DNA of 64,000 nucleotides from Pegoplata infirma (GCA_963921195.1 OY992538.1:2976001-3040000), one strand, 5' to 3'. Shown: positions 46,526 to 58,240, counted from the first letter of the stretch. Numbers and translations: made by a program. Notes: a model not told the origin generated them from the sequence alone.

Positions 46526-48420
46526 AAATGTATTTTGGAACACTAAACACAAAAATTTCATCAAAATAATTTTTTTTTTTTAATATTTTTGAGACATTTT
46601 GAGTGTTTTTCTTTTTTTTTTTTGAGTTATACGCGCAATAGGCCAGCATATGACAATATTATTTTTTTATATTAACAAAAGTTATTTTTCAAATATTTTT
46701 TAAAGTGGGAATCTTTGCAAATTTCCAAGTTTTTGTTTTCAAAGCCTGAACTTTTACAAAAATAACAAAGTAGGTTTCATAAAAATCTATAGACAAACAA
46801 CAAAGTTATAAAATTATGATAAAACGCATGAAGTTTCCCTTGTATTCTCAATTTTAAATACAACAATAATAAAAACTTGGTTAAATACATTTATTGTATT
46901 TTGTGTGTCTTCTCATATAATTTGTCATAACTTTGGATTGAACCCATAGATTTTCATTAATCCGACTTTGTAAGGTTTCAGGCTTTTAATGCAAATAAAA
47001 ATTCTTGGTAAATTTGGAACAATTTCTATTTGAGGTGCGTTATTGGTGATTACACACACAGAAAGAATTTAAATTAACAAAAACGCGGTTTCAATTAATT
47101 CATTATATTATATTTAATCCAAAGCAGCAGAAGAATGAGATATGTTCTTAATTTTTTTTTAATTCTCGGCGAATTTTAAAAATTATTATAATTATGGCAC
47201 TTTTTATTCTTTTTTTGCATAAATTTTGGGGAGAATCGATTTTTAAATTTATTTCAATTTAATGTGTATTGATTTTAAAAATTAATAAAAACATTTGATT
47301 TGTTATTTGTTTTATCTAATATTACCCAGAAAGTGTTTAAGAAAGGAAATTGCATTATGCTTAATTTCACAGAAATATTTTCAACCTTTATGGTGTGAAA
47401 AAACATACGGTTTTTAGAGTGCACAACGCGAGAAAGAGCTAAAAAAAATTTTTAAAAAGCAATTCAGTGAAAAAAATTTTGATGGGAATTTTAAGTTTAG
47501 AGGTTTATAACATTCAAAACAAAAGTCACGTTTTGTGAGCAGAGATTTTGTTTTGTTTTGTAAACAAGTGTTTTTATTCAATTTGAACTCAGCGAAATAT
47601 CGGTCTGTAACACAATAATGTATGTCTGTCGGTTTGTTGTATTTAAACACATTTTTCACTCTTCTACTTCGATTACCCTAAACGATAGAGTTGACATATT
47701 TTTGTGTGCGGCAAAAGATATTTGTATCCGATTTTTAAGAACCCAGCAAATTTGAATATGTCGTGCAAATTTTAGGTATTAACAATTTTTTTTTATCCAA
47801 ATTTTTAGCAATAATGTTATCCTGTCTATCTCAAATTTGTACCATATTATTTATTGTGGAATTAAAAGTGGCTTGGAGACTGAAGTATATCAAAATTAAA
47901 AAAGAAATACTTCTAATGCACATGTATGCATCGTAAATATATCCACCTAAAAGTAATTCTAATTTTGAAAACGTTGCATTTTAAATTATTGCAATTTAAA
48001 TTATGCAAAAGCGAAATTATTTTATGTAAGTTGGTTTAAAAGGAAAATGAAAAAAAAAAATAAAAATTTCTCCTTCAAAACTTCTTATAATGAAGCAGCA
48101 TTTTTTGCTGGGAACAAATGCAACATTAGCATGATTGTTTGGTTAAATGTCGGTAAATGTATAACATAAAAAAAGAAATAAAACTAGACAGGATAAATAT
48201 TAAAATTCATAACACCCAAGTGTCATTTAGTAAAAAATAAAAACATGCATACAAATTCACACCAGTTGTTTAAATATGTTTTCATTTTTTAAAATAAACA
48301 CAAAATGTGTTTATTTTATTATATTTTATACGGCTGAAAATTATTATAGTTGGTGCCACAACACTGAAACACAAAGGAGGCATAGCATATTTTTTTGTGA
48401 ATTTTCACTGTGTATTTTTA
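46526..48420. other. AT-rich, no gene seen
   Basis: 47588-47640 (GCGAAATATCGGTCTG then GTCTGTCGGTTTG) may be a trace of a mini-me core. Otherwise nothing supported. Confidence 0.4.
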
Positions 48421-48422
48421 CT

Positions 48423-48445
48423 AGAGATGGGCACATTTTTTTTTC
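48423..48445 (+). mobile_element. Single hAT-like terminus
   Basis: TAGAGATGGGCACATTTTTT resembles the end of the next element (TAGATGGGCACATGAG); no partner end seen. Confidence 0.4.
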
Positions 48446-48669
48446 TCTTTATTTACTCTGCAACTAGTCAATAGTGCCTATCGAGCAGATTATTTTTATT
48501 AAATATAAATGTTAAAACTTAAAGACGTTATACTAAAAATATCTTCAGCTATGCTACGGACCGACCAAATCATGTGGCATTTTACGCCTAAGTCGTCTAG
48601 GTTGTGAGTGTTGAACTAAAATTTGTGCTTCAGGATTCACATGTTTAATTAGTCTGTGACGATGATTTT

Positions 48670-49209
48670 TAGATGGGCACATGAGCAGGTTAGAGCATGA
48701 TTCACGTGATTCATGCGTGTTCACGCGTGAGTGTGACTGAATTCAATTTTACTCATGTGATTGTGAGTGAGTGTGAGTGAAGAAAAAATTGCGTGAGTGA
48801 GTGTGCGTGAGTAAGATTTTGGCGTGAGTGAGTGTGCGTGATTTTTCGTGATTTATTGTCTCTACATATTTCCGTTCATAACAAAAAAATCAACAAAAAA
48901 AATGTAAAATTTGTCTTTTCGTCCTGAAAGAAGCAAAAAAAAAAAATGCAAAATTTCGCTGAACTTTAAATTTTGTTGAAAATTTTAAAAGATTTTAAAA
49001 TTTTTTTTTTGTATAAATAAGAGTTTCGTGAGTGTGAGTGAAGCTTGCGTGAGTGCACGTGAGTGTGAGTTGTATTAAATTTTCTCACCTGATTGTGAGT
49101 GAGTGTGAGTAGAAAAAATATGTTCGTAAGTGAGTGTTCGTGATTAAAAAAATTCCTGTCGTGAGCGTGAGTGAGTGTGAGTCAAACATCACTCACGCGC
49201 CCATTTCTA
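48670..49209. mobile_element. hAT-type MITE, GTGAGTGTGAGT-rich
   Basis: Ends TAGATGGGCACATGAG and (complement) TAGAAATGGGCGCGTGAG. Both arms contain GTGAGTGAGTGTGAGTGA and TTCACGTGATTCATGCGTG words around an AT-rich centre. The flanking octamers match poorly, so the call rests on the TIR and on similarity of layout to the other TAGA-ended elements. Confidence 0.65.
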
Positions 49210-49598
49210 ATTTTTACCCATTAACATCAAGAGAGATCTTTCAATAGGCATCCATAGAAAAGGGCATCCATAGCCAGTTTTGAGAGTTTATTTAATATTT
49301 TTTTTTTTTATTTTCATTATTTTCTTTAGAAAAAGTTTCAGAATCTCATATTTCTCCCACACAATAATGCCCATGGTTAAATTCAAATTATTCTTTATGA
49401 ATATCATGGTTTTAATAAGAAAAAGTAAGAGTTTTAAATACGGCAGTACCTAATCTTTTTTTGAGAAAGATTATTCTAGCTCAAGGTCATATTTCTTTTA
49501 CTAATCGTTACGATGATATTGTCAAAGTAACAATTTTCAAGAAACTTTTTATAAAGTTGTTTGTCTTAAATTGATTGGTTTGGTCATTTTGCAAGACT

Positions 49599-49645
49599 TA
49601 CTCGACACGTGTTTCGGAATTCGTCAAATTCCATTATCAAGAGTA
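49599..49645 (-). ncRNA. Hammerhead-like motif, inverted copy
   Basis: Same 47-nt sequence as 50330-50376, on the minus strand: stem I TACTC/GAGTA, strand TTGATAAT, stem II GGAATT/AATTCC, GAAA, stem III around CACGTG, then C. Lies in the inverted monomer. Confidence 0.45.
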
Positions 49646-50002
49646 TTTAGCAAATTGACAATCGTTTGTGGCAAAACATAAAGACTTATATTCGCATGTA
49701 AATAGTCATAACGAGAAATGTACTAAATACACAACATAATACAGCTCTAAATTTCAAACGAAAAGTCATAACCAAACCCATCACTATTTAATTCAAACAT
49801 ACCTTCATATATACAGCTTGTATTACAGGCTAGTATATACATACAGACAGTAGATTTCTTACGCGAGTAAGATGTTCACTGCTTTTGTTGTATTCCTTCT
49901 TATTCATAATATGAACAGAAGTGAGGCGTGCTATAAGTACTTTTGTTTAAATTCTGTTTTAATTTTTAAATTAATAAAAATTATTTATTATTCGACACGT
50001 GT

Positions 50003-50581
50003 CGAGTAAGTCTTGCAAAATGACCAAACCAATCAATTTAAAACAAACAACTTTATAAAAAGTTTCTTGAAAATTGTTACTTTGACAATATCATCGTAAC
50101 GATTAGTAAAAGAAATATGACCTTGAGCTAGAATAATCTTTCTCAAAAATAGAATTTTAAAGGTCGAATAATAAATAATTTTTATTAATTTAAAAATTAA
50201 CACAGAATTTAAACAAAAGGATAGCACGCCTCACTTCCGTTCATATTATGAATAAGAAGGAATACAACAAAAGCAGTGAACATCTTACTCGCGTAAGAAA
50301 TTGTCATTGACGATTGTCAATTTGCTAAATACTCTTGATAATGGAATTTGACGAATTCCGAAACACGTGTCGAGTAAGTCTTGCAAAATGACCAAACCAA
50401 TCAATTTAAAACAAACAACTTTATAAAAAGTTTCTTGAAAATTGTTACTTTGACAATATCATTGTAACGATTAGTAAAAGAAATATGACCTTGAGCTAGA
50501 ATAATATTTCTCAAAAATAGAATTTTAAAGGTCGAATAATAAATAATTTTTATTAATTTAAAAATTAAAACAGAATTTAAA
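50003..50581 (+). repeat. Forward tandem monomers (369 bp and partial)
   Basis: GAGTAAGTCTTGCAAAATGA starts both units (50003 and 50372), and the two align nearly base for base for the length of the second. The junction coincides with the predicted cleavage position of the hammerhead-like motif. Confidence 0.85.
50330..50376 (+). ncRNA. Hammerhead-like motif at monomer junction
   Basis: Stem I 50330-50334 pairs with 50372-50376 (TACTC/GAGTA). The catalytic strand is TTGATAAT (50335-50342). Stem II is GGAATT/AATTCC with loop TGACG (50343-50359). GA-A (50360-50362), then A363-U370 and C364-G369 begin stem III, and C371 is the would-be cleavage nucleotide. All parts are in hammerhead order and spacing except the catalytic strand: canonical C3 and G8 are U and A here, and one extra U precedes stem II. 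Confidence 0.5.
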
Positions 50582-50597
50582 GCAGTACCTAATCTTT

Positions 50598-51322
50598 AAT
50601 ACTCTCCAACATGCCCAACAAGTCCAAAATATTTTTCAAACTCAATCAAAAAACTAAATTTTTTTCAAACTTTATTCATATGTGTACGACCATTAATCAA
50701 TAAATCTTTTGGAATCAATTATGCGCACCCATGAACAATATATCGAAACATTTTGACCAAGGGTGAGATTCGGTTTTTTTCATATCGTCACCTTAAATGC
50801 AAAAGGCCCATTAAGCAATAAATCTTTTGGAATCAATTATACCCATGACCAATATTTCGAAACATTTTGATCACGGTTGAGGTGCTTGTTGTTATCTTTT
50901 CATATCGTTTGTTGGTTTTGATTGAATTGGTCTAAAATTTTGTGAAAACATACATATCGAATTTATTCACAGAATGATTTCAAAATGAATTTCTTTCTAG
51001 TTACTTTCATTGGTGATTTCGCAAATCACTTTTTTAATTTTTTTTATATAAAATCGCTTATATTTATTATGTGACCCTAATTTTTTGTAAGTTCGTGTAG
51101 GTCAGTAAAATACACCAGAATCAATCAAAATACCGATTTTTAATTTTTTGCACTTTTGCTAACGATATACTTATTGGATCTGTATCCTTGTCAGTTTCTA
51201 TCATTTCCACATTTTTAGAAAGAATATCAACAAAAAATTTAAGCTATTCTGATTAATCCCTCATATCATCCCCTTTGATCACCGACCGAGGTAACGTTTT
51301 TGTATGTATTTTATTTAAAAAT
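50598..51322. other. AT-rich with a short tandem duplication
   Basis: About 50690-50775 and 50806-50880 are diverged direct copies (shared AATAAATCTTTTGGAATCAA and CGAAACATTTTGA). No gene. Confidence 0.55.
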
Positions 51323-51415
51323 TAGATTTGCCAGTAATCGGTATATTTCATAATCGCGATGACGTTCAAAAAAATCGCGGTAACCGCGATTATCGATTAA
51401 TTCAGTTTTTAAATA
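51323..51415 (+). mobile_element. hAT-type end, related to 10382-11413
   Basis: TAGATTTGCCAGTAATCGG, then TAATCGCGAT and TAACCGCGATTATCGATTAA, matches the ATCG-dyad ends of the 10382 element. The other end was not found. Confidence 0.6.
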
Positions 51416-51480
51416 ATTTGAATTTCATAATGAAATAAGTTCCAATTCGTATGAACAAGTTTTGGGAGTTATTTCATTTT

Positions 51481-51620
51481 GGGGCCCCTTTAGGTTAGTT
51501 GGTAGCGTGCTAGCCTCGATTCCTGCCAAAACCCTTGGCTTTTCGCTATAATGTGACGACCGTCATTGTTAAAGTTTCTTTGTTTAAAAATATATTGTAA
51601 TTAAATATAAAATATTTATA
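51481..51620 (+). mobile_element. tRNA-derived SINE, internally deleted
   Basis: GGTTAGTTGGTAGCGTGCTA (A-box region) joins directly to CGATTCCTGCC and then GTGACGACCGTCATTGTTA, matching the SINE at 53757-53956 except for a gap of about 22 bp. The gap removes the anticodon-arm region and the first half of the B box. Tail poorly preserved. Confidence 0.7.
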
Positions 51621-51829
51621 ATTACTTGATCATGGGATCAAAATTACACACTGATACAAAATCAACTTTCCGAATCAAAATGGGATGACACCAAAAGCAA
51701 ATGAAATTTGACGTTTTACATAACAAACCCCTGAAGGATTTTTTTTAGTTCAGCGCTCGATTTTTTTTACACGTATTTCAAGTTGTGATTTTAAAACATT
51801 TAAAGTTTTTGTGTACTAAGCATGTCCTA

Positions 51830-52060
51830 CTTTAGGGCCCCTGGTGGTGCCCCTCTTGGACATGTGGGGTCCAGGTCGAAATTACATTAGCTATTACCGG
51901 TATGAATTTCGCTGAAATCGGTCCAGTACCTATTTACTGAATAGCCAAATTATTAAAACAAATCAAATGTGCACCGTTGCGTATGATTGTTATTTAAAGG
52001 CAATTTCAAAATTAATCATACGTAGGGTGACGATTTTTTTTGAATATTTAAAACTATATT
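51830..52060 (+). repeat. Dispersed repeat (partner at 56340-56760)
   Basis: CCGGTATGAATTTCG, GGACCAGTACCTA-type and CGTTGCGTATGATTGTTATT words are shared with 56628-56740 in the same orientation. Confidence 0.7.
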
Positions 52061-53601
52061 CATCATACGCCCTGCTACGCCTATTTATATGTTTGATAAT
52101 GCATAATATATGTTATCAAATCTTTCTTTTAAAGTTGAACATCAATAAGCAAAACACAAAAAAAAATCAATATCATTTTAATGCTTCAGTAAATCTTTTT
52201 TTAGTAATTTAAAATACATTCATATAGAATTTTTTTTTGTTTCAAAAATTACACACACATGTAAGCAATACGTTCTTATACTTCATATGTATAAATGGTT
52301 TCCATACATTCATATGTATAAGTAATATTTTTAAGGATATTAAAATACAAATGTGCAAAAGTGCATGTAATGCTATAAATTATGAAGACCGAAAAAAATA
52401 AAGACCTTAATGAGAAAACAATAATAATCTGAATTTAAAGAAAACTTTCATCATTAGACAAAACTTTTAAATATAGAGAAAATCGGAAGTTTTAATAAAA
52501 TTGTGTATGAACACAGAAATAATTGACAACGAATTTCAATCACAAAAAAACACGGTTTTAATAAATTTTTTGATTGAAACTCTTAAGATGGATAAAATTG
52601 TTCAACCAATCGCCAAATTAATAGGTAATTAATTGAATGTCTTTTCAATAAAAAAGTTTTCGATTTTGATCACAAATTTGATAAATTTTGTATTTAAAGT
52701 CAATCAAAATAATGATTGATTTAACGAATAAATTGTCGCGGGAGGAAATGAGTTAATATCTATGAATTCGAAGTAGAAAAGAAGGTATGTGCGTTTTTTT
52801 CTTGTGTTTTTGTTATTGTTGTTGTATTTGATTACATTTGTGATAACTTTAAAGCACTCCACTAGGAAGTGGAAATGACTTTTTTGCAGGGAAAAAAATC
52901 TGCTATATTGAAAAATTTTAATTCGACAATAAAAGAAAATAATAAAAATGTTGATCAAAGCAATGATAAATTCATTTTAATTTTGCTGATCAATAGATTT
53001 AATAGAAAATTTTATTCAATAATATTTTGTGTGAAAAATAAGTCTGTTAACAATTAGTTTAATACAGTTTTTTTTATTTTAGAATTTTTTTTTAATCGAC
53101 ATTTTTGTAACAAATAGCCAGCGTCACCTATCGGGCCAATATTTTATCAGGAAACTTATTTTTCTTTAAAAATGAAATTTTGTGAATTTCAGCCCAATTG
53201 TACCATAAATACGAAAAATTTAAATATTCCGACAACAGCATCACCTATCTGAATTAAACTTAAGAGGAATCTGGCTCCAGACTAAACTAATATATTGTCC
53301 AAGTTTTTTGTCCACCAGTCCAGCAGTTCTTAAACCATTTTGGGCCAAGATTATTTTTTTAAAGTAATGTTTTCGGTAATTAGAAGCCACTGATTTCAAA
53401 ATTCTTCTCAAAAATTTTTTTCAATGTTTAGTTTTTCCAGAAACGCCTGTTCGAAATTTCGAACACAGGCTTTTATCCTTTATGCCAACTTTGTATGAAA
53501 ATAAAACACGTAACTTTTTTTCATTATTTTTGAACTAAATGGTACAAAACGATTTAAGTTAAAGAAACACTACAAAAAAATAAAAAAAAAAAAAAAAAAA
53601 A
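52061..53601. other. AT-rich, no gene seen
   Basis: No supported feature. Short open frames here resemble nothing I recognise. Confidence 0.4.
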
Positions 53602-54306
53602 TTTCCGGGCATCTTTTATTTTGGGAGGTAGTGGTGTGGGGTTCGGTTAAGACGGAAGTGACACCTCGCCATAAATGTTTAATAACTCATTTATTATACT
53701 TTTTGGATCCACCTGCAGAACTTTGAACTTCTTCTGACATAAAGATGTTTTATTTTATTTTTTTTTTTATTTTATTAAGAATTACCATATAATTACAAAT
53801 TTTATACTAATTTTACCTAACCGAGAACTGGTAACAATGACCTTCGTCTCGTTGTAGCGAATCAGACCAAGGCCTCTGGTGGGAATCGAACCCACGACTC
53901 CCAGACTCATAGGCTAGCACGCTACCAACTAGCCTACTGGGGCGCCTATAAATAAATAAAGATATTTTATTTTCTTAGCAAAAGAACAAAAAAAAAAAAA
54001 AATGAAAAAATTGGGTTATTTCAGGGGATGTCTAAATTCTCAAAGGGGGGGACTATTTCTCCCCGATCCAATTTTACCCATTTCTGAAATTAACATGCCC
54101 AAGACAATAAAACATCTTTGTGCCAAACTTCACAACTCTTTTAATTTAGTCTGTATCTTGTCTTTCACAGACGGACGGACCGACATCGCTAGAATGTCTC
54201 AGAATCGATCACTTATCGATAATATATATGCCTTACGGAGTCCTAGACTGATATTTCGATGCGTTACACACGGAATGACAAAGTGAGTATACCCCATACT
54301 GTATAA
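53602..54306 (-). mobile_element. mini-me/DINE-like element with nested SINE
   Basis: On the minus strand: AGTATGGGGTATACTCAC, the core GCATCGAAATATCAGTC and ATCGATTCTGAGACATTCTA, a short GTCY tract (54168-54185) and GAAATGGGTAAAATTGGATC. The SINE at 53757-53956 lies in its 3' half. The open frame over 54002-54286 is a shadow of this repeat. Confidence 0.78.
53757..53956 (-). mobile_element. tRNA-derived SINE with target duplication
   Basis: On the minus strand the head has an A-box-like TAGGCTAGTTGG and an excellent B box inside a T arm (GTGGGTTCGATTCCCAC). A unique body follows (GACGAAGGTCATTGTTACC) and an A-rich tail. The 17-bp flanks TAAAGAT[G/A]TTTTATTTT (53740-53756, 53957-53973) differ at one base. 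The acceptor arms do not pair, so it is a SINE rather than a tRNA gene. Transcription would be by RNA polymerase III, with mobility borrowed from a LINE. Confidence 0.88.
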
Positions 54307-55311
54307 ATACTTAACTTTTACTGTAAAAAACGTTATTTTAAATGTAAGAAACACTTTAAAATTCAAAAAATTAATAATGCCTCTATTTACAATGCGCCCC
54401 AAATATGACACAAAGAATGCGAAATGTCAGCCAGTCTTCGAAATTTGAACAGTCAAGTTAACACATGTGTGGGGTCACGTTTGTATTTGATATTTAATAT
54501 ACACGCGGTATTCCTACTTTTTGAGTGCTATTTTATACAAAATAAATTCTTTTCGCAGGAAGGAACTTTCGATCCATTTTTTTAAAAATGTTTTCAAATG
54601 TAAAAAAGAAAACTTTCTCATAAGCTTAGTTAAAATTATCTCAAAATAGGAGCATTTTTAAATATTAAGGTCAAATTTATACTTTAAAAATAATTAAAAA
54701 AAAAAAAATTTTATTGCATCAAAGTGTCAATAAAATTTCAACCAAATATTGTCTTTGCAAAAAAATTAAAACTTCCCATTTCTGTAACTCTAAAAATATT
54801 TCAGAAAACATTTTTTTATTTGAACTTTAGACTTCCTACTGTTATCTTAACATTTTTGTAAAATTATACTTAAATCGGTTTTTTGGTGTTGACGCGTTTC
54901 GCCCCAAATTTTAAAACTTGTGCTGGATCAGAATTGTTTCATGAAAGCTTTATAAATATTTTTTTCTCATTGCTCTACGGGTGCAAACTTTAAGCGCTAG
55001 TTTCGCCCTAAAAATTTCAAAAAATTTTTAAATTTTTTCCCCGTAATCATTTCTTCGATAAACACTGTTCTAGGCGTATGCCCTAACATTTTTAATTTTC
55101 GGCTAATATACATATCTATGGTAATTTACACTACATAATTATAATTTTAATTATATCTATGTAAATTGTTGTTTAAAAAATGTATGCATTTATATTATTA
55201 AGATAAATAAGTATTTAATAAACATAAATAACCTGGAGGATCAGACATAATTCAAGTATTTTTCATTCAACAATATTTTATTACAAATCTAGTAAAATAT
55301 TATATACAAAT
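54307..55311. other. AT-rich, no gene seen
   Basis: Nothing supported. Confidence 0.4.
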
Positions 55312-56152
55312 TAGGATGGAACGCTGCGTCTTTGTAAATGTCTTTCTTGATTATATGTTTGGGGTGCGCCACTACTATACTTCGACGAAAATCAAAAGCT
55401 TTCTTAGAGCCGTGTTTGAAAAAAAGCGTCAAAAAAGACGAAAGATCTAAAAAAATCGGAGTTTCTGTAGAAAAATTGTTAATTGTTAATACCATTACTG
55501 GAACTCCTGTATTTACAACAGATTTGATCGGGTTTCTTGGGAAAGCAAAATTTTTCAATATGTTTATTTTTTCAATAAATGTTTAACTCCGAATTTGTGT
55601 GTTAAAAACTCAAAAACGAAGCGAGATATGAAAAAATTACTCTTAAACAGAATCATTTCTTGCTAAAAATGCGTTCAATCACATTTTTATTCTTTTTTTT
55701 GAAAAAATATGCATTTTGATAACACAAACAAAGGGTTCTAAGGGATGTAGCTCAATATTTAAAGTTATTTTTAAGAAAAAAAAACTTTTTGAAATTAAAA
55801 AATTATGGTTTATTCCACAAAATCGTTAAAATCAAAAATGTGATTACATTTTTAGCAAGGAATATTTTTGGTTGTGGGTAATTTTTTATACCTCTCTTCG
55901 TTTTCGAGTTATTTAAACACAAAGTTGCAGTAAAACATTTATAAAAAATAAAGCAAAATCGCTTTATACTTCTATAGAAAAAGAGATAAAAGAGATATAG
56001 AAAAAGAGATAAAGAGATCTTCATGTAGGCGTTGTATGGGGTCTGATTTTGGGCCAAGGATTTTTGCTAAAATTTTCTCAGAACTTCTTGTAGATTTCGT
56101 TTTAATTAGATTTTTTATTTTTTTTAAAGATATACAAACCGAACCGCCCTAA
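55312..56152. mobile_element. Foldback element, diverged arms
   Basis: AACTCAAAAACGAAGCGAGA (55606) and its counterpart on the minus strand near 55920 start matching arms (TTGCTAAAAATG, CACATTTTT) that meet near 55765. The outer ends TTAGGATGGAACG and (complement) TTAGGGCGGTTCGG are weakly alike. The two overlapping open frames at 55289-55586 lie in the left arm and are not recognised. Confidence 0.6.
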
Positions 56153-56339
56153 TACATAATACGCATAATATATAAATATATGCATTAATTTATGTAATTT
56201 AAAACACACACATACATACGACCTACTAACCTTAAGCAATGTTAAAATATCAAAATATAAAAATATATACAGTAAAGGTCAAAAAATGTTATCCTTATTT
56301 TTTACAGTAATAAAATATCGTACCAATTATATCCAATGG

Positions 56340-56760
56340 GCGCCTGTTTTGGACTGGGAACCCAATGTAGTGTATAAAAGGGTCGGTCTTGACAGACAGT
56401 AGTTTTCTTACTTGTTTAGCTATACTAATATAATAACTCCGAAACTACTTATCCGATTTCAAAATTTTAACGAATTTTTAGTGTTGTTGTAAGTGGTTGC
56501 AGACACTTTACGTCAGCACTTATAGACTCTTAGGTCCGTTGTGATATTGTGTGGATATTGGCTAGGTTCCATCTAACACACCCATTTCAATACCCACTTT
56601 TGGCCGAACAACGTTATATAAAGCTAAAACCGGTATGAATTTCGAAGCAATCGGACCAGTACCTACTACTGCATAGCCAAATAAATAACCACTGTGCATC
56701 GTTGCGTATGATTGTTATTTAAAGGCTATTACAAAATTATTTATACGCTACTTAAAAGTT
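56340..56760 (+). repeat. Dispersed repeat with TATA-like motif
   Basis: Shares its 3' half with 51830-52060. TATAAAAG at 56373-56380 with GACAGACAGTAG about 20-30 bases downstream looks promoter-like, possibly an element promoter; no ORF follows. Confidence 0.5.
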
Positions 56761-57964
56761 TTTCAAGTAATTTTAATTATAATAAAAGTTCACCAACTTC
56801 AAATGCTTGTAAAAAAATCTAGTACTGAACTAAAAAAAAAACTTTGTTATTGAAAATCTCAACTTTCATTTGCTTTTGGGCGTATTCTATTTTGGTTTTG
56901 GATGCACTGTGTTATCAACACAGAAAAAAAAGTTCATTCAGGGAAAGAATTTGTACATACATGAATCGAGCAAGACTTTTTTTTCCCAGAACTTTTTCAT
57001 ACATGGAATGAATATGTTCATACAATTTAAAAAAAATTCACGGTGGGCTTTTTTGAAATGTAGGCAGTTTTTTGGCACCAATTTATTACAATTGAATTGA
57101 TCGGTTTAACTGACCTACCTCGCGTATATTTAAATTAAAATGTTAGAAAAAGCTACGCGTTTAGCTGAAAATAGTAATTTGTTAATGAAATTTGTTTTAA
57201 AATTACACATTTATACACTAATTGTCACTGCGGCACGCTTAAACCTTTTCTTTTAGCGGAAGCAGCATCTTTAATTCGTTTTCTTCACCGAGGGAATCAA
57301 ATGCGTAGCGCAAGACGTAAAAAAAAAACAGAAACAAACACATCAAATTTGAAATTTTTACGTCCGTTTGATTTAGGTAGCTCACATTTAAATATTAGAA
57401 ACGAAAAATTATTGGGCGTTACGCCTTACGCGACGTAATTTGATTCAGGTTGGACGCTAAAAAGATACAAATAAACAGACGTATGTACGTAAAATTAGAC
57501 CAATGAAAACTTGTCAGACTTTTGTATCAATAATATTACGTACCTTTGTATCCGCGGACTAAAGCCATAAAAAGTAGAGAGACGTAAACAAAATCTGAAG
57601 AGAATAGAATTTCTCTACCTCGCTCTAGTACTTTTAATTCTTATATCAAAATTCAATGTGTATGAAGAACACACAAATTTAAAAATTTTCTACACTCTTT
57701 TTTCTTATTGAAAATCACATAAGGCTCTACCTCACTACTTCACTACCTCACTTCTAAACTGATTACGGCTTAAATTGGTGTCCATCATCTATACATATTT
57801 TTGTCTTTCTTTAATGGGGATTCTTGAAATTTTTTAATTTTCGTAAAAAAAAAAATGTTTGTCATTTTTTATTTTTATTTTGTACTGACTTGATTTGTTT
57901 AAATTTTTCAAAATTTTAAATAAATGAAAACATTAATAAATTATGTATTTGTTCATACGTAGTA
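56761..57964. other. Unassigned, with ACGT-dyad cluster
   Basis: 57290-57600 is less AT-rich and carries many ACGT words (GACGTAAAA, TTACGCGACGTAA, GTATGTACGTAAAA, ATTACGTACC). No open frame. Nature unknown. Confidence 0.4.
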
Positions 57965-58190
57965 TGATCCAAGGTAGATTTATATAAGGTAATATTTTAG
58001 TGACGTAAATGAAAACAATTTTCTTTCAAAATCATTTTAGTCGGCAAAAACGACTTAAATGTTCAGTGCACACATTAACCAATTTAAACGTTTTTTAAGA
58101 CTTTTAAATTTTAGAAAACAACTAAATTATAAAAAAATGTTGAAATTCAAACGAAATTCTTTTATTTTTCACGAAAAAAATTTAAAAAAA
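57965..58190 (-). repeat. Dispersed repeat (partner at 27340-27560)
   Basis: Inverted match to 27340-27560. A piece of its outer edge (ACCTTATATAAATCTRCCTTG) recurs inverted at 62640-62662 across the transposon, so the Sola-like element may have landed in a palindromic repeat. Confidence 0.75.
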
Positions 58191-58240
58191 TTTTAATATT
58201 TTTAAGCATAAAAAGTGTAGTGTTAACTCAAATCATTTAT

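Larger units (their letters stand above)
49459..50581. mobile_element. Penelope-like inverted/tandem element, 16-bp duplication
   Basis: Flanked by identical 16-bp repeats GCAGTACCTAATCTTT (49443-49458, 50582-50597). Inside, one monomer lies inverted (49459-49991), is joined head to head at the palindrome TCGACACGTGTCGA (49992-50005), then runs forward (from 50003) and starts again at 50372. The forward monomer is 369 bp, and the second is cut off at 50581. The inverted copy has an extra stretch of about 190 bp (49665-49855). This partly inverted, partly tandem layout with a long target duplication recalls Penelope-like elements and their pLTRs. No reverse transcriptase is present, so the assignment is an inference. 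Confidence 0.65.

Noticed and set aside
47588..47640. Additional mini-me copy
   Set aside because: Only about 16 bases of core and a GTCTGTCGG word remain; too little for a separate call.
51967..52212. 81-codon plus-strand frame
   Set aside because: Overlaps a dispersed repeat and resembles no known protein.
53880..53946. Functional tRNA gene
   Set aside because: T arm and B box are good, but the acceptor arms do not pair and a SINE body and tail follow.
55289..55586. Overlapping 82- and 89-codon frames
   Set aside because: No recognisable domain and located in one arm of a foldback; the other arm does not keep the frame.
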